A DNA stretch of 64,000 nucleotides from assembly GCA_020637595.1 (NCBI GenBank), contig JACKKE010000002.1, positions 62,001 to 126,000 of the forward strand, in the 5' to 3' direction. The notes beneath the pieces were generated by a model. That model saw nothing but the letters and a program-made list of their open reading frames with translations. It searched no databases and was not told the origin of the DNA. This DNA is from Rhodobacter sp. (GTDB taxonomy: Bacteria > Pseudomonadota > Alphaproteobacteria > Rhodobacterales > Rhodobacteraceae). The first letter of the stretch is position 1, and every line of letters starts with the position of its first letter. Below, in pieces: positions 8,068 to 17,192 of the stretch. The position numbers and the translations under genes were made by a program.

Positions 8068-8883
8068 ATGCTGGTCGTCGCCGACAACAACCCCAGGCGC
8101 CATATCCGCCACGCCTATGTCAACTGGGCGATCATGCTCGCCTGCGTCGCGATCTACCTTCTGCACCCGCCGCTCGACAGCTTTGCCTTCACCCCGTCAC
8201 ACCTGCATCTGGTCGGCGGCCAGAAGGCCCCGGGTGGCGCGCCCGAAGTGCTGATGACGATGATCAGCTATATCTTCCTGCACGGCACCGCGCTGCACCT
8301 GGCCGGAAACATGCTGGCGCTCTGGGTGTTTGGCGACAACATCGAGGATAGCATGGGCCACTGGCGCTATGCCGTGTTCTTCATCCTCTGCGGCATGGCC
8401 GGTGCCGGGGGCGAGGCGCTGTTTTCCACGGCCCCCGAGGTTCCGGTGATTGGCGCATCCGGGGCGATTTCCGGGGTGATGGGGGCCTATCTGCTGTTGC
8501 ATCCCCGCGCGCGGGTGCTGGTTCTGGTTGCCTTCCGCGTGCCGGTTCTGGTGCCGGCGGGGGTGTTCGTCGGGCTTTCGGTGGCGCTCGACCTGACCGC
8601 GGCGCTGTCGCCGGCGATGCCGGGCAGCGTGTCGATTGCGTTCTGGGCGCATGTCGGCGGGTTCGCGGCCGGGGCCCTGCTGATCCCGCTGATGCGCTGG
8701 CGCGACGTGCCGCTCTTTCAGCCGGCGACCGCCTATCCCGAGGGCGGATTCCTCGGGCTGGGGCGGTTCGCGATCGACCTGGGCAGCGACAGCAGCCCGA
8801 TGGGCTCGAAGGTGCTGTTCTGGGTCAAGGCGCTCTTGTTCTTCCTGATGATCACCATCGGCGTCGAATGGTTGCTGGCCTGA
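8068..8883 (+). CDS. Rhomboid-family intramembrane serine protease
   Basis: A 271-residue rhomboid protease that cleaves transmembrane substrates inside the inner membrane. The catalytic serine lies in GASGAISGVMGAYL (S131) and the histidine in AHVGGFAAGALLIPLM (H195). The HLAGNMLALWVFGDNIED segment carries the conserved asparagine N81. About six to seven hydrophobic helices are visible. Start at 8068, with GGAG upstream. Its natural substrate cannot be told from context. Confidence 0.92.
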   Translation: MLVVADNNPRRHIRHAYVNWAIMLACVAIYLLHPPLDSFAFTPSHLHLVGGQKAPGGAPEVLMTMISYIFLHGTALHLAGNMLALWVFGDNIEDSMGHWRYAVFFILCGMAGAGGEALFSTAPEVPVIGASGAISGVMGAYLLLHPRARVLVLVAFRVPVLVPAGVFVGLSVALDLTAALSPAMPGSVSIAFWAHVGGFAAGALLIPLMRWRDVPLFQPATAYPEGGFLGLGRFAIDLGSDSSPMGSKVLFWVKALLFFLMITIGVEWLLA

Positions 8884-8961
8884 CCCCGATCTTGATCCAG
8901 AGCTCGACACTGACCTTGTCGTGACCCTTGCCGGCGCGCGCGCCTTGGCGCACAAGGCGGC

Positions 8962-9870
8962 ATGATCACCATCGCCGCGCTTTACCACTTCACCCGGTTC
9001 CCTGACCCTTCCGCGATCAAGGGGCCGCTGGCGCGTCTGTGCTGCGCGCAAGGGGTCAAGGGCTCGCTCTTGCTGGCGGGCGAGGGGATCAACGGCACCA
9101 TTGCCGGCCCGCGCGCCGGTATCGACGCGGTGTTGGCGCATATCCGCGCGCTGCCGGGCTGCGCGGATTTTGAGTGGAAAGAGGCCACGACCGACACCAT
9201 GCCCTTCGGCCGCATGAAGGTGCGGTTGAAGCGCGAGATCGTGACGATGGGCCAGCCCGACGTCGATCCGCGCGCCCGCGTCGGCCATTACGTCGACCCC
9301 GCCGACTGGAACGCGCTGATCTCTGCCCCCGATGTCGCGGTGATCGACACGCGCAACGATTACGAGGTGGCGATCGGCACTTTTGAGGGCGCGGTCGACC
9401 CCGGCACCCACAGCTTTGGCGAATTCCCCGCCTGGTGGGAGGCCAACAAGGAGCGGTTCCACAACAAGCGCATCGCGATGTTCTGCACCGGCGGCATCCG
9501 CTGCGAGAAATCGACGAACTGGCTGCTGCAGCAGGGCGTCGAGGAGGTCTGGCACCTCAAGGGCGGGATCTTGAAATACCTCGAAGAGGTGCCCGAGGGG
9601 GAAAGCCTCTGGCAGGGCGGCTGTTTCGTCTTTGACCAGCGCGTGGCGGTGGGGCACGGGCTGGCACCGACCGGGCACCTGATGTGCCACGCCTGCCGCC
9701 GCCCGCTGGAGCCCGCCGACACCGCGCGCCCGGACTACGAGGACGGCGTCTCGTGCCACCACTGCATCGGCGAATTCGACGACGCCCGCCGCGCCCGGTT
9801 TCGCGAACGCCAGCGCCAGATCGTGCTGGCCGAGGCGCGGGGCGCGCGGCATCTGGGCGCCGAGGAGTGA
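8962..9870 (+). CDS. trhO: tRNA uridine(34) hydroxylase / rhodanese-like TrhO
   Basis: A 302-residue TrhO (YceA) family protein, which with oxygen makes 5-hydroxyuridine at tRNA position 34. It has an N-terminal acylphosphatase-like domain (GSLLLAGEGINGTIAG), then a rhodanese domain with VIDTRNDYEVAIGTF and the active-site loop FCTGGIRCEKSTNWLL. A C-terminal cysteine-rich segment has CHACRRPLEP...CHHC. Length and motif order match the family. Confidence 0.92.
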   Translation: MITIAALYHFTRFPDPSAIKGPLARLCCAQGVKGSLLLAGEGINGTIAGPRAGIDAVLAHIRALPGCADFEWKEATTDTMPFGRMKVRLKREIVTMGQPDVDPRARVGHYVDPADWNALISAPDVAVIDTRNDYEVAIGTFEGAVDPGTHSFGEFPAWWEANKERFHNKRIAMFCTGGIRCEKSTNWLLQQGVEEVWHLKGGILKYLEEVPEGESLWQGGCFVFDQRVAVGHGLAPTGHLMCHACRRPLEPADTARPDYEDGVSCHHCIGEFDDARRARFRERQRQIVLAEARGARHLGAEE

Positions 9871-9936
9871 CCGCGATGGCTGGTCGCGCAGGCAGAGCGG
9901 CCTAGATCCCGGTCAGAGCCAGCAAAGAGGTGCGCC

Positions 9937-10521
9937 ATGACTGCTCCCGCCGATCTTTCTCAATGGCGCAAGGCGCAGCGCGAGGCCTTGATCGCTGCCC
10001 GTCAGGCGGTGCCGGCCGAAGAGCGCACCCACATCGCCGCCGAGGTGGCCGAGGCGCTGGACGTGCTGATCGCACCCGGGCCGGGCATGGTGATCAGCCT
10101 CTACTGGCCGTTTCGCGGGGAACTGGACTTGCGCCCCTGGATGGCCTCGGCCCAGGCCCGGGGTGCGCAGCTGGCGCTGCCCCTGGTCACCGCCAAGGGC
10201 CAGCCGTTGACCTTCCGGGCCTGGTGGCCGGGCTGCACGATGGAGCGCGGGATCTGGAACATCCTGCAACCGGCGGACACGCCCGAGCTGGTGCCGGATG
10301 TGGTGATCGCGCCGCTGGTCGGGTTCGACCCGCAAGGCTATCGGCTGGGCTATGGTGGCGGGTTCTTTGACCGGACGCTGGCTGGGCTGGGGAGCGGGGT
10401 GCGCGCGGTAGGGGTGGGACATCCCGGGGCCGCGATCGACACCATTCACCCGCAATGGCACGACATTCCGATGAACGCCACCGTCACCGGCCGTGACAGG
10501 GTGCTCCGTCACCGCTGGTGA
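9937..10521 (+). CDS. 5-formyltetrahydrofolate cyclo-ligase
   Basis: A 194-residue enzyme that converts 5-formyl-THF to 5,10-methenyl-THF with ATP. The start region SQWRKAQREALIAARQAVP has the usual basic KxxR pattern. The C-terminal ATP-binding motif PLVGFDPQGYRLGYGGGFFDRTLA and VGVGHPGAAIDTIHPQWHDIPMN are diagnostic. The 66-base gap after trhO is too short for a 6S RNA gene, which precedes this gene in many proteobacteria. Confidence 0.93.
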   Translation: MTAPADLSQWRKAQREALIAARQAVPAEERTHIAAEVAEALDVLIAPGPGMVISLYWPFRGELDLRPWMASAQARGAQLALPLVTAKGQPLTFRAWWPGCTMERGIWNILQPADTPELVPDVVIAPLVGFDPQGYRLGYGGGFFDRTLAGLGSGVRAVGVGHPGAAIDTIHPQWHDIPMNATVTGRDRVLRHRW

Positions 10522-10529
10522 GCGGCACG

Positions 10530-10558
10530 GTAAGGTGCGTGCTCAGCACGCACCCTAC
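10530..10558. repeat. GGTGCGTGC palindromic repeat, family B, single unit
   Basis: A near-perfect palindrome with arms GGTGCGTGCT and AGCACGCACC around one C, flanked by GTA and TAC. It lies between the convergent cyclo-ligase and PiT genes. The same unit recurs as inverted pairs at 20319-20388 and 21858-21921. At this spot it could act as a bidirectional terminator, though there is no T run. Confidence 0.75.
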
Positions 10559-10564
10559 ATCCGC

Positions 10565-12046
10565 TCAGCGCAACCCGGCGAGCAGCGTCGCCGCCCAGAA
10601 CAGCCCCGCCGACAGCGCGGCCGTGGCGGGCACGGTGACGACCCAGGCGGCCAGGATCGTCAACATGTGCGACCGGCGCACGACCTTGCGGCGGGTGCGT
10701 TCCTCGACCGGCAGGGTCGAGAGGTCACGGTTCTCCTTGAGGATCTTTTCGTGATACCATTCACGATAGAAGCCCACGCCAAAGATCCCGCCAATGGCGA
10801 TATGCGTCGACGACACCGGCAGGCCCAGCCAGGACGCGATGATCACCACCACCGCCGCCGACAGCGCCACACACCAGGCGCGCATTGCGTTCAGCCGGGT
10901 GATCTCGGAGCCCACGATGTTGATCAGCTTTGGCCCGAACAGCATCAGCCCGACGCTGAGGCCGAAGGCGCCGACGATCATCACCCAATAGGGGATCTGC
11001 ACCCGGTCGCCGGCCGCGTGATCCTGCACCGCGTGGACGATCGCCGCCAGCGGTCCCACCGCGTTCGCCACGTCATTCGCGCCATGCGCAAAGGACAGAA
11101 GCGCAGCCGAGAACACCAGCGGGATCGCGAACAGGCCCTTGAGCGATTTCACGCGATTCTCCAGCCCGCGCGACTGGCGGCGGATCACCGGGCGCATCAG
11201 CAGCGTCAGCGGCACGGCGACGGCGATGCCGACCAGAACCGCCTCGCCCAGCGACAGATGCACCAGTTTCTTCAGGCCTTTCATTGCCATATAGGTGACG
11301 AACACGCCGCCCATCACGCCGATCAGCACCGGCACCCAGGTGCGCGCGGCGGCGATCTTGTCCTCGCGATAGATGATGCGGTGGTTGATGATCGCCAGGA
11401 AGATCGCGGCGATCACGCCCCCCATCACCGGCGAGATCACCCAGCTGGCGGCGATGGTGCCCATCACCGGCCAGTTCACCGCACCGAAGCCGGCCGCGGC
11501 GATGCCCGCGCCCATCACCCCGCCGACGATCGAATGCGTCGTTGATACCGGCGCGCCCAGCCAGGTCGCCAGATTGATCCAGAGCGCCCCCGACAGCAGC
11601 GCCGCCATCATCGCCCAGAGGAACACTGCCGGCTCTGCCACCGATTCCGGCGCGACGATGCCGCGCGATACGGTGCTGACCACATCGCCGCCCGCCAGCA
11701 GCGCCCCCGCGGTTTCGCAGACGGCGGCGATGATCAGCGCGCCGCCCAGCGTCACCGCCTTGGCGCCGACCGCCGGACCCATGTTGTTGGCGACATCGTT
11801 GGCGCCGATGTTCAGCGCCATATAGGCCCCGACCACGGCGCCGATGATCACCACCCAGGAACCGGGCGATGCGCCCATGATTGTCGCCGCGGCAAGCCCC
11901 GTCAGCACCATGAACACCAGGGCAATGCCGGGTCCGACCAGTGGGCGTGAGGTGAACACGGTTGCCTGTTCCAGCAGGCTGATCCGGTTCAGGTCCTTGT
12001 CCAGGGTCTTGATGGCCTTGGCGTTCGGATCGTTGGGCGTGGGCAT
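10565..12046 (-). CDS. PiT-family inorganic phosphate transporter
   Basis: A 493-residue sodium- or proton-coupled phosphate permease of the PiT family. Both inverted signature repeats are visible: ALNIGANDVANNMGPAVGAKAVTLGGAL near the N-terminus and LSFAHGANDVANAVGPLAAIVHAV after the middle. About ten to twelve hydrophobic helices surround a hydrophilic loop. I choose the ATG at 12046 because GGAG precedes it; a GTG at 12070 in the same frame is the alternative. It has no adjacent PhoU-like gene. Confidence 0.92.
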   Translation of the reverse strand: MPTPNDPNAKAIKTLDKDLNRISLLEQATVFTSRPLVGPGIALVFMVLTGLAAATIMGASPGSWVVIIGAVVGAYMALNIGANDVANNMGPAVGAKAVTLGGALIIAAVCETAGALLAGGDVVSTVSRGIVAPESVAEPAVFLWAMMAALLSGALWINLATWLGAPVSTTHSIVGGVMGAGIAAAGFGAVNWPVMGTIAASWVISPVMGGVIAAIFLAIINHRIIYREDKIAAARTWVPVLIGVMGGVFVTYMAMKGLKKLVHLSLGEAVLVGIAVAVPLTLLMRPVIRRQSRGLENRVKSLKGLFAIPLVFSAALLSFAHGANDVANAVGPLAAIVHAVQDHAAGDRVQIPYWVMIVGAFGLSVGLMLFGPKLINIVGSEITRLNAMRAWCVALSAAVVVIIASWLGLPVSSTHIAIGGIFGVGFYREWYHEKILKENRDLSTLPVEERTRRKVVRRSHMLTILAAWVVTVPATAALSAGLFWAATLLAGLR

Positions 12047-12117
12047 CGGGAACTCCGGGCGGGGTGTCACGAATTTGTTACACAGCGCCTACAGGGTTTG
12101 CCCCGCGATCTCAACGG

Positions 12118-12579
12118 CTAAGACCCGATTTCGCGCAGGATCGCTTTCAATTCCGGTTCCTCGACCCGTTTCGCCGCCTCGCGCGGGGTGACCCACTCGC
12201 GCTGCCTCCGGCCCCGCTCGGGCCAGTCGTCGGCCAAGGCATCAACATCGACGCGGAACACCTCGCAGCGGCAGGTGACGGGGATCCCGCCCTTGACCGC
12301 TTTGCGATAGCTAAAGCTGCCGGTGCTGTCGGCCTCGACCGAACCCTGCACGCCGGCTTCCTCCCAGGCTTCCTGCAACGCCGCCTCGGCCAGGGTCCGG
12401 CCCTCCATCGGCCACCCCTTGGGCAGGATCCAGCGTTTCGTCGTCAGGCTGGAGACCAGCAGAATCTCGGGGCCCTTCTTGCCCTCGCGCACGCACAGCG
12501 CCGCTGTCTGCACGAATTCGGGCCGGCGGAACGCCGGTTCGAGGAACGTGCGATAGGCCGCCAGGGCGGTGTGCTTCAT
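12118..12579 (-). CDS. NUDIX hydrolase
   Basis: A 153-residue NUDIX pyrophosphohydrolase. The box runs from about residue 55 to 77 (GWPMEGRTLAEAALQEAWEEAGV). The expected REUXEE arginine is replaced by glutamine (QEAWEEAG), while the metal-binding glutamates remain. The lead-in KRWILPKGWPMEG resembles diadenosine/diphosphoinositol polyphosphate hydrolase-like members. Substrate unknown. Confidence 0.87.
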   Translation of the reverse strand: MKHTALAAYRTFLEPAFRRPEFVQTAALCVREGKKGPEILLVSSLTTKRWILPKGWPMEGRTLAEAALQEAWEEAGVQGSVEADSTGSFSYRKAVKGGIPVTCRCEVFRVDVDALADDWPERGRRQREWVTPREAAKRVEEPELKAILREIGS

Positions 12580-12654
12580 CGGAATCGGCTCGTCCTCAAG
12601 GCTGGGCGGTGTAGGGCACCGCGCGTATTGGCTGATTTCCGGTCCAGAGTGGGA

Positions 12655-13080
12655 TCAATCCCCGTCCTGGTCAACACGCCCGCGCAACGATTTGATGTCA
12701 CCGCGCCGGGTTTTTGCATCCATCCGGCGGATCTTGCTGCCATGCGTGGGTTTCGTGGCGATGCGGCGGCGCGGCGCGACCAGCGCGGCACGGATCAGCT
12801 CGACCAGGCGCTCGCGCGCGATCTCGCGGTTGCGGGCCTGGCTGCGGGTGTCCTCGACCCGCAGGATCAGGGCGCCGTCCAGCGTCCAGCGCCGCCCAGC
12901 GAGGCGTTTCAGCCGGGTCTTGACCGCCGGCGGCAGCGAGGGCGAGCGTTCGGCCTCGAAGCGCAGTTCGACCGCGGTCGAGACCTTGTTGACGTTCTGC
13001 CCGCCGGGCCCCGACGCCCGGCTGAAGCTCTCGGTCAGTTCCCAGTCCTGGATGGCGATGGTGTCGGTGATATGCAGCAT
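12655..13080 (-). CDS. arfB: Alternative ribosome-rescue factor ArfB (aminoacyl-tRNA hydrolase)
   Basis: A 141-residue ArfB/YaeJ-type peptidyl-tRNA hydrolase that frees stalled ribosomes without a codon in the A site. It has the release-factor loop SGPGGQNVNK (about residues 23-32), whose GGQ triggers ester hydrolysis. A basic C-terminal tail (RRRIATKPTHGSKIRRMDAKTRRGDIKSLRGR) enters the empty mRNA channel. It is far shorter than RF1/RF2 and lacks their codon-recognition domain. Confidence 0.92.
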   Translation of the reverse strand: MLHITDTIAIQDWELTESFSRASGPGGQNVNKVSTAVELRFEAERSPSLPPAVKTRLKRLAGRRWTLDGALILRVEDTRSQARNREIARERLVELIRAALVAPRRRIATKPTHGSKIRRMDAKTRRGDIKSLRGRVDQDGD

Positions 13081-13323
13081 GATGTCCGATCCAATCGAAA
13101 GGGCCGCCCGGCAATCGAGCGGCCCTCACGAGCTTCAGGAGATGGAGCCGGTTAGAACCAGGCCCAATCAGAAGGGGCGCAGCCTAGGGCTGCCGTCAGC
13201 TCGCTTCCCCCCTGACTGTCCCGACACCTCTCTCCAATATCACTCTCGACACTGGACCACCTCCTTTCAATGGGTTGAACCGTAAGGGGATGGTGGCACA
13301 GATCTTGTATTTGTCAAAACCTT

Positions 13324-13959
13324 TTAGGCGACAGGTTGCGTCAATTTCTGCACGATGACGCGGAATGGCACCAAAGCGATCAAAGCCAGTGCCAGTTTGA
13401 CCAGCCAATCGGCAAAGCCCAAAGATGCCCACAAAGGCACCATCGGACCGACGCCAAGCAGTGGTAAAACATCCTGAGCCCAGCTAGGATTCGCCGCCGG
13501 TTCGATCCACGCCAGGCTGGCCGAGAACGCGATCGAAAAGAAGATCAGCGTGTCCAGCGACGAGCCCACCAGCGTCGAGGCCAGCGGTGCTTTCCACCAG
13601 GCGCCGGCGCGCATCCGGTCAAAGATCGCCACATCCATCATCTGCGCCGTCAGAAAGGCCAGCCCCGACCCCAGCGCGATGCGCAGCGTGACGGCGGGGT
13701 ATTCGAACCCGTCGCCTTGCAGCATGATCTGCGTGCCGATCAGCGAGCAGGCGACGCCCACGGCAAAGCCCGCCCAGACGACGCGCCGCGCTGCAGCGGG
13801 GCCATAGACGCGGTTCATCACGTCGGTGACGAGGAAGGCAAAGGGATAGGTCAGTGCACCCCAGGTGAGCCAGTTGCCCAGAAGGAATTGCACCAGGATG
13901 TTCGAGGCCACGACGATCGCGGCCATGCCCAGGATACCGGGCAGATAAATGCGGGTCAT
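13324..13959 (-). CDS. Queuosine-precursor transporter (VUT/YhhQ family)
   Basis: A 211-residue membrane protein of the VUT/YhhQ family, importers of preQ0/preQ1 for queuosine tRNA modification. It shows TYPFAFLVTDVMNRVYGPAAARRVVWAGF near the N-terminus, the LAFLTAQMMDVAIFDRMR motif and SSLDTLIFFSIAF, with six predicted helices. Start at 13959. The upstream region to the PLP-enzyme gene did not show a preQ1 riboswitch I could recognise. The 243 bases between this gene and arfB hold no feature I can support. Confidence 0.88.
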   Translation of the reverse strand: MTRIYLPGILGMAAIVVASNILVQFLLGNWLTWGALTYPFAFLVTDVMNRVYGPAAARRVVWAGFAVGVACSLIGTQIMLQGDGFEYPAVTLRIALGSGLAFLTAQMMDVAIFDRMRAGAWWKAPLASTLVGSSLDTLIFFSIAFSASLAWIEPAANPSWAQDVLPLLGVGPMVPLWASLGFADWLVKLALALIALVPFRVIVQKLTQPVA

Positions 13960-14169
13960 TGTTCGATCCGTTTTGACAAGGTGCCCGCCGGCTGCGGGAC
14001 GCGGAGACTTGGCCGTCCCCATCGGACGACGCGCGCTCTTACTGCCGGGGCCGTCGCATGGCAAGCGCGTTGATGGCGTGGCGGTGCCTTGGCGGCCATT
14101 TCCCCTTGCCAAAGCGGGCCGGGCGTTGCACCTCAACGGCATGCACCCCGTCCTGCAAGGAAATCCCTG

Positions 14170-15429
14170 ATGCTCACCGAACAGCCCGGCCTGATCGAGG
14201 CCGTCCGCGACCGTTTCGCCCATGTCGAGGTCTGCCCCTTCGAGGGCCCGCGCATTTTCTTCGAAAACGCCGGCGGTGCGCTCAGGCTGAAAACGGTGGT
14301 CGAGACCTCGGCGGCCTATGCCAGCTATCCTGACAACCAGGGCCGGCCGAACATCGCCTCGCAGACGCTGATGAAGGTGATCGACCAGGGCAAGGCCGAC
14401 ATGCGGCTGTTCCTGAACGCGCCGACCGGTCAGGTGTTCGTGGGCGAAAGCGGCACCGAGGTGCTGTTCCGGCTGGTGCGCAACGCCGCCACCGGGGCCG
14501 AGGCCGGCGGCGTCATGCTGCGTTCGACGCTGGAGCATCCGGCGCTGGGCTCCAGCATGACCCATTGGGCGCGCCAGACCGGGCGCGAGCTGATCGAGAT
14601 CGCGCATGACGATGCCACCGGCACCGTCAGCGTCGAGGCCTACAAGGCCGCGCTGCGCCCGGATATCCGCGTGGCCTCGATCATCCACACCTCGCCGGTG
14701 ACCGGTATGGCGGTGGATGTCGCCGCCATCGCCGCCGCGATCCGCGAGGTTGCGCCCGGTGCGTTGATCCTTGTCGACGGCATCCAGCACGCCTGCCACG
14801 GCCCGGTGGATGTCGCGGGCTATGACATCGACGGCTATGCGCTGAGCCCCTACAAGATGTTCTCGCGCCACGGCTATGGGGTGGGCTGGGCCAGCGACCG
14901 GCTGACCGCGCTGACACATGAGCAGATCATCGGCGGCCCGGCGACCGGCTGGGAACTGGGCACGCGCGACACTGGCAGCTATGCCACCTTCAGCGATGTC
15001 TGCGACTATTTCGACTGGCTGGGCGGGCAGTTCACCGACGCCACCGACCGCCGCGCCCGGATGGAGGCCGCCGGCCGTGCGATCCATGACCACGAGGCCC
15101 GGCTGGTGCAGGCGATCCTGCACGGCACCGGCAACCTGCGTGGCCTGGCGGAAATGCCGGGTATCACCCTGATCGGCGGCGACGCGGTCGAGGGGCGCGA
15201 AGGCGTGGTCTCGGTCACGCTGGATGGCTGGGACACGCTGAACCTGGTCGAATTCCTGGGCGAACGCGGCATTCGCACGCATATCCGCAAGGCCGACCAG
15301 TATTCCGGCAACGTCCTGCGCCCGCTGGGCAAGCCCGACTGCCTGCGCATCAGCTTTTGCCACTACAACACCGAGGCCGAGGTGGCGCGCCTGCTGGCGG
15401 CGATGGAAGAGGCCATCGCGCAGGGCTGA
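14170..15429 (+). CDS. Class-V aminotransferase-fold PLP enzyme (cysteine desulfurase-like)
   Basis: A 419-residue PLP enzyme of the class-V aminotransferase superfamily. Visible landmarks are FFENAGGALRLKTVVE near the start, SGTEVLFRLVRN, STLEHPALGSSMTHWARQTG, the cofactor segment LVDGIQHACHGPVDV and the Schiff-base lysine in ALSPYKMFSRHGYGVGW. C-terminal residues NVLRPLGKPDCLRISFCHYNTEAEV are typical. No catalytic cysteine loop like that of IscS or SufS is evident, so desulfurase activity is uncertain. ATG at 14170. Confidence 0.85.
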   Translation: MLTEQPGLIEAVRDRFAHVEVCPFEGPRIFFENAGGALRLKTVVETSAAYASYPDNQGRPNIASQTLMKVIDQGKADMRLFLNAPTGQVFVGESGTEVLFRLVRNAATGAEAGGVMLRSTLEHPALGSSMTHWARQTGRELIEIAHDDATGTVSVEAYKAALRPDIRVASIIHTSPVTGMAVDVAAIAAAIREVAPGALILVDGIQHACHGPVDVAGYDIDGYALSPYKMFSRHGYGVGWASDRLTALTHEQIIGGPATGWELGTRDTGSYATFSDVCDYFDWLGGQFTDATDRRARMEAAGRAIHDHEARLVQAILHGTGNLRGLAEMPGITLIGGDAVEGREGVVSVTLDGWDTLNLVEFLGERGIRTHIRKADQYSGNVLRPLGKPDCLRISFCHYNTEAEVARLLAAMEEAIAQG

Positions 15430-15501
15430 CCGGATCGGGGTTGGGCGGAGTCAGGCCGCACCACCCCGGGCGGGTCCCCTGCTGGGTCTGCCGCCCGAGT
15501 T

Positions 15502-15562
15502 TGCATGTGCAAAAAAATGCATCAGCCAAAGGAAAGCCTTGCATTGATGTGCCGAAGTTGCA
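15502..15562 (+). promoter_or_regulatory. Candidate BoxR operator and promoter before the benzoate-CoA ligase gene
   Basis: Five TGCA tetramers fall within 61 bases, at 15502, 15508, 15518, 15540 and 15559. The second and third form TGCA-N6-TGCA. BzdR/BoxR-type regulators are known to bind TGCA repeats. A -10-like TATATA lies at 15564-15569, directly against the last TGCA. Similar clusters lie before boxC and boxR. Confidence 0.65.
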
Positions 15563-15641
15563 CTATATAGCACACGCAAGCGCGAGTCTTTCGCGCACGG
15601 CCGGGGAGGACGGCCGGGTTCGGGACGGGAGGAGACCTGAC

Positions 15642-17186
15642 ATGAACGAGAACGCGGCAGTCTATTTCGTGGATCGCCATATGCACGAGGGGCGTGGCGG
15701 CAAGGTCGCGTTCCGCGAGGTCGACGGCCTGCACCGGGCGATGACCTATGCCGAGCTGGCGGATCAAAGCGCCCGCTGGGCCGGCGCGCTGGAACGCCAC
15801 GGTGTGCGGCGCGAAGAGCGCATCGCGATGATCGTGCGCGACGAGCTGGAATTCCCGGTGGTGTTCTGGGGCTCGCTCAAGGCCGGCGCGATCCCGGTGC
15901 CGCTGAACACGCTGCTCAGCGCCTCGGTCTATGAGGCGATCCTCAACGACAGCCGCGCCTCGATCCTGGTGGTGTCGGAGCAGCTGTGGGACACCGTGAA
16001 ACCGGCGATCGACGGCAACCGCTATCTGCGCGCGGTGGTGGTCGTGGGCGGCGAAAAGCTCTGCGACGGCAAGGAATGCGTGACCTTCGATGCCTTCATG
16101 GACGGCGCCGAGCCGGTCGAGACCGTCGAGGCGCATGGCGATGAGCTGGCGTTCTGGCTCTATTCCTCGGGGTCGACCGGGGTGCCGAAGGGCGTGCGTC
16201 ATGTGCACTCCAGCCTCAAGGCGACCGCCGACACCTTTGGCGCGCAGGTGCTCGGCATCCGCGAGGAGGACACCGTCTTTTCCGTGGCCAAGATGTTCTT
16301 TGCCTATGGTCTGGGCAACGCGATGTCCTTCCCTCTGTCGGTCGGCGCGACCACGGTGATCTTCGGTGGCCGCCCGACCCCGGATGGCGTGTTCGAGATC
16401 ATGGCGCGGGAAAAACCGACGATCTTCTGCGGTGTGCCGACGCTCTACGCGGCGATGGTGGCCGAGCAGGAAAAGAAGGGCGGCGCGCCCGATCACACGA
16501 TCCGGCTGTGCACGTCGGCGGGCGAGGCCCTGCCGCGCGAGATCGGCGAACGCTGGGAAAAGCTCTGGGGTGCCGAGATCGTCGATGGCGTCGGTTCGAC
16601 CGAGATGCTGCATATCTTCCTGTCGAACCGCCCCGGCGACATCGTCTATGGCACCTCGGGTGTGGCGGTGCCGGGCTATGAGGTGCGTCTGGTCGACGAG
16701 CATGACGAGGACGTGCCCGAAGGCGAGGTCGGTGAGCTGCTGGTTCGCGGCCCCTCCAGCGCCGAGGGCTACTGGAACCGCCGGAACAAGTCGCAGGCAA
16801 CGTTTCAGGGACACTGGACGCGCACCGGCGACAAGTATGAGCGCACCGCGGACGGTCGTATGGTCTACTGCGGGCGCACCGACGACATGTTCAAGGTCTC
16901 GGGCATCTGGGTCAGCCCGTTCGAGGTCGAGCAGGCGCTGATCGAACACCCGGCAATCCTCGAGGCCGCCGTGGTCGCCAAGGCCGACGACAAGGATCTG
17001 ATCAAGCCCGCCGCCTATGTGGTGACCAAGGACGGCCAGCCGGTCGATACCGATGCGCTCAAGGAGTTCGTCAAGGCCAAGATCGGCATGTGGAAATATC
17101 CGCGCTGGGTCACCGTGGTCGACGAGCTGCCAAAGACCGCGACGGGCAAGATCCAGCGGTTCAAGCTGCGGGATCTGGACGTCTGA
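15642..17186 (+). CDS. bclA: Benzoate--CoA ligase
   Basis: A 514-residue acyl-adenylate ligase that makes benzoyl-CoA from benzoate, ATP and CoA, the entry step of the box pathway. It has the P-loop YSSGSTGVPKGVRHVHSS, the aryl-pocket region FSVAKMFFAYGLGNAMSFPL, the adenylation motif GVGSTEMLHIFLSN, TGDKYERTADGRMVYCGRTDDMFKVSG and the catalytic lysine in PKTATGKIQRFKL. These match the benzoate-CoA ligase family rather than acetate or long-chain ligases. GGAGGAGACC precedes the ATG at 15642. TGCA-rich operator candidates lie about 80-140 bases upstream. Confidence 0.95.
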   Translation: MNENAAVYFVDRHMHEGRGGKVAFREVDGLHRAMTYAELADQSARWAGALERHGVRREERIAMIVRDELEFPVVFWGSLKAGAIPVPLNTLLSASVYEAILNDSRASILVVSEQLWDTVKPAIDGNRYLRAVVVVGGEKLCDGKECVTFDAFMDGAEPVETVEAHGDELAFWLYSSGSTGVPKGVRHVHSSLKATADTFGAQVLGIREEDTVFSVAKMFFAYGLGNAMSFPLSVGATTVIFGGRPTPDGVFEIMAREKPTIFCGVPTLYAAMVAEQEKKGGAPDHTIRLCTSAGEALPREIGERWEKLWGAEIVDGVGSTEMLHIFLSNRPGDIVYGTSGVAVPGYEVRLVDEHDEDVPEGEVGELLVRGPSSAEGYWNRRNKSQATFQGHWTRTGDKYERTADGRMVYCGRTDDMFKVSGIWVSPFEVEQALIEHPAILEAAVVAKADDKDLIKPAAYVVTKDGQPVDTDALKEFVKAKIGMWKYPRWVTVVDELPKTATGKIQRFKLRDLDV

Positions 17187-17192
17187 CGGAAA

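Noticed and set aside
6260..8254. A 664-codon open frame antisense to ffh
   Set aside because: It is a GC-rich shadow of ffh. Its product is low-complexity His/Arg/Gln text without motifs, while the other strand encodes a textbook Ffh.
9871..9936. 6S RNA upstream of the 5-formyl-THF cyclo-ligase gene
   Set aside because: Many proteobacteria have it there, but the gap is only 66 bases, far shorter than a 6S RNA.
13505..13530. GGTTCGATCC, resembling a tRNA T-loop
   Set aside because: It lies inside the conserved coding region of the queuosine transporter, and no cloverleaf can be drawn around it.
13960..14169. preQ1 riboswitch before the queuosine-precursor transporter
   Set aside because: The leader shows no recognisable preQ1 aptamer pseudoknot or A-rich tail.
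13960..15363. Extension of the queuosine-transporter frame across the PLP-enzyme gene
   Set aside because: Only the last 211 codons look like protein of the VUT family. The rest is antisense to a well-conserved class-V PLP enzyme.
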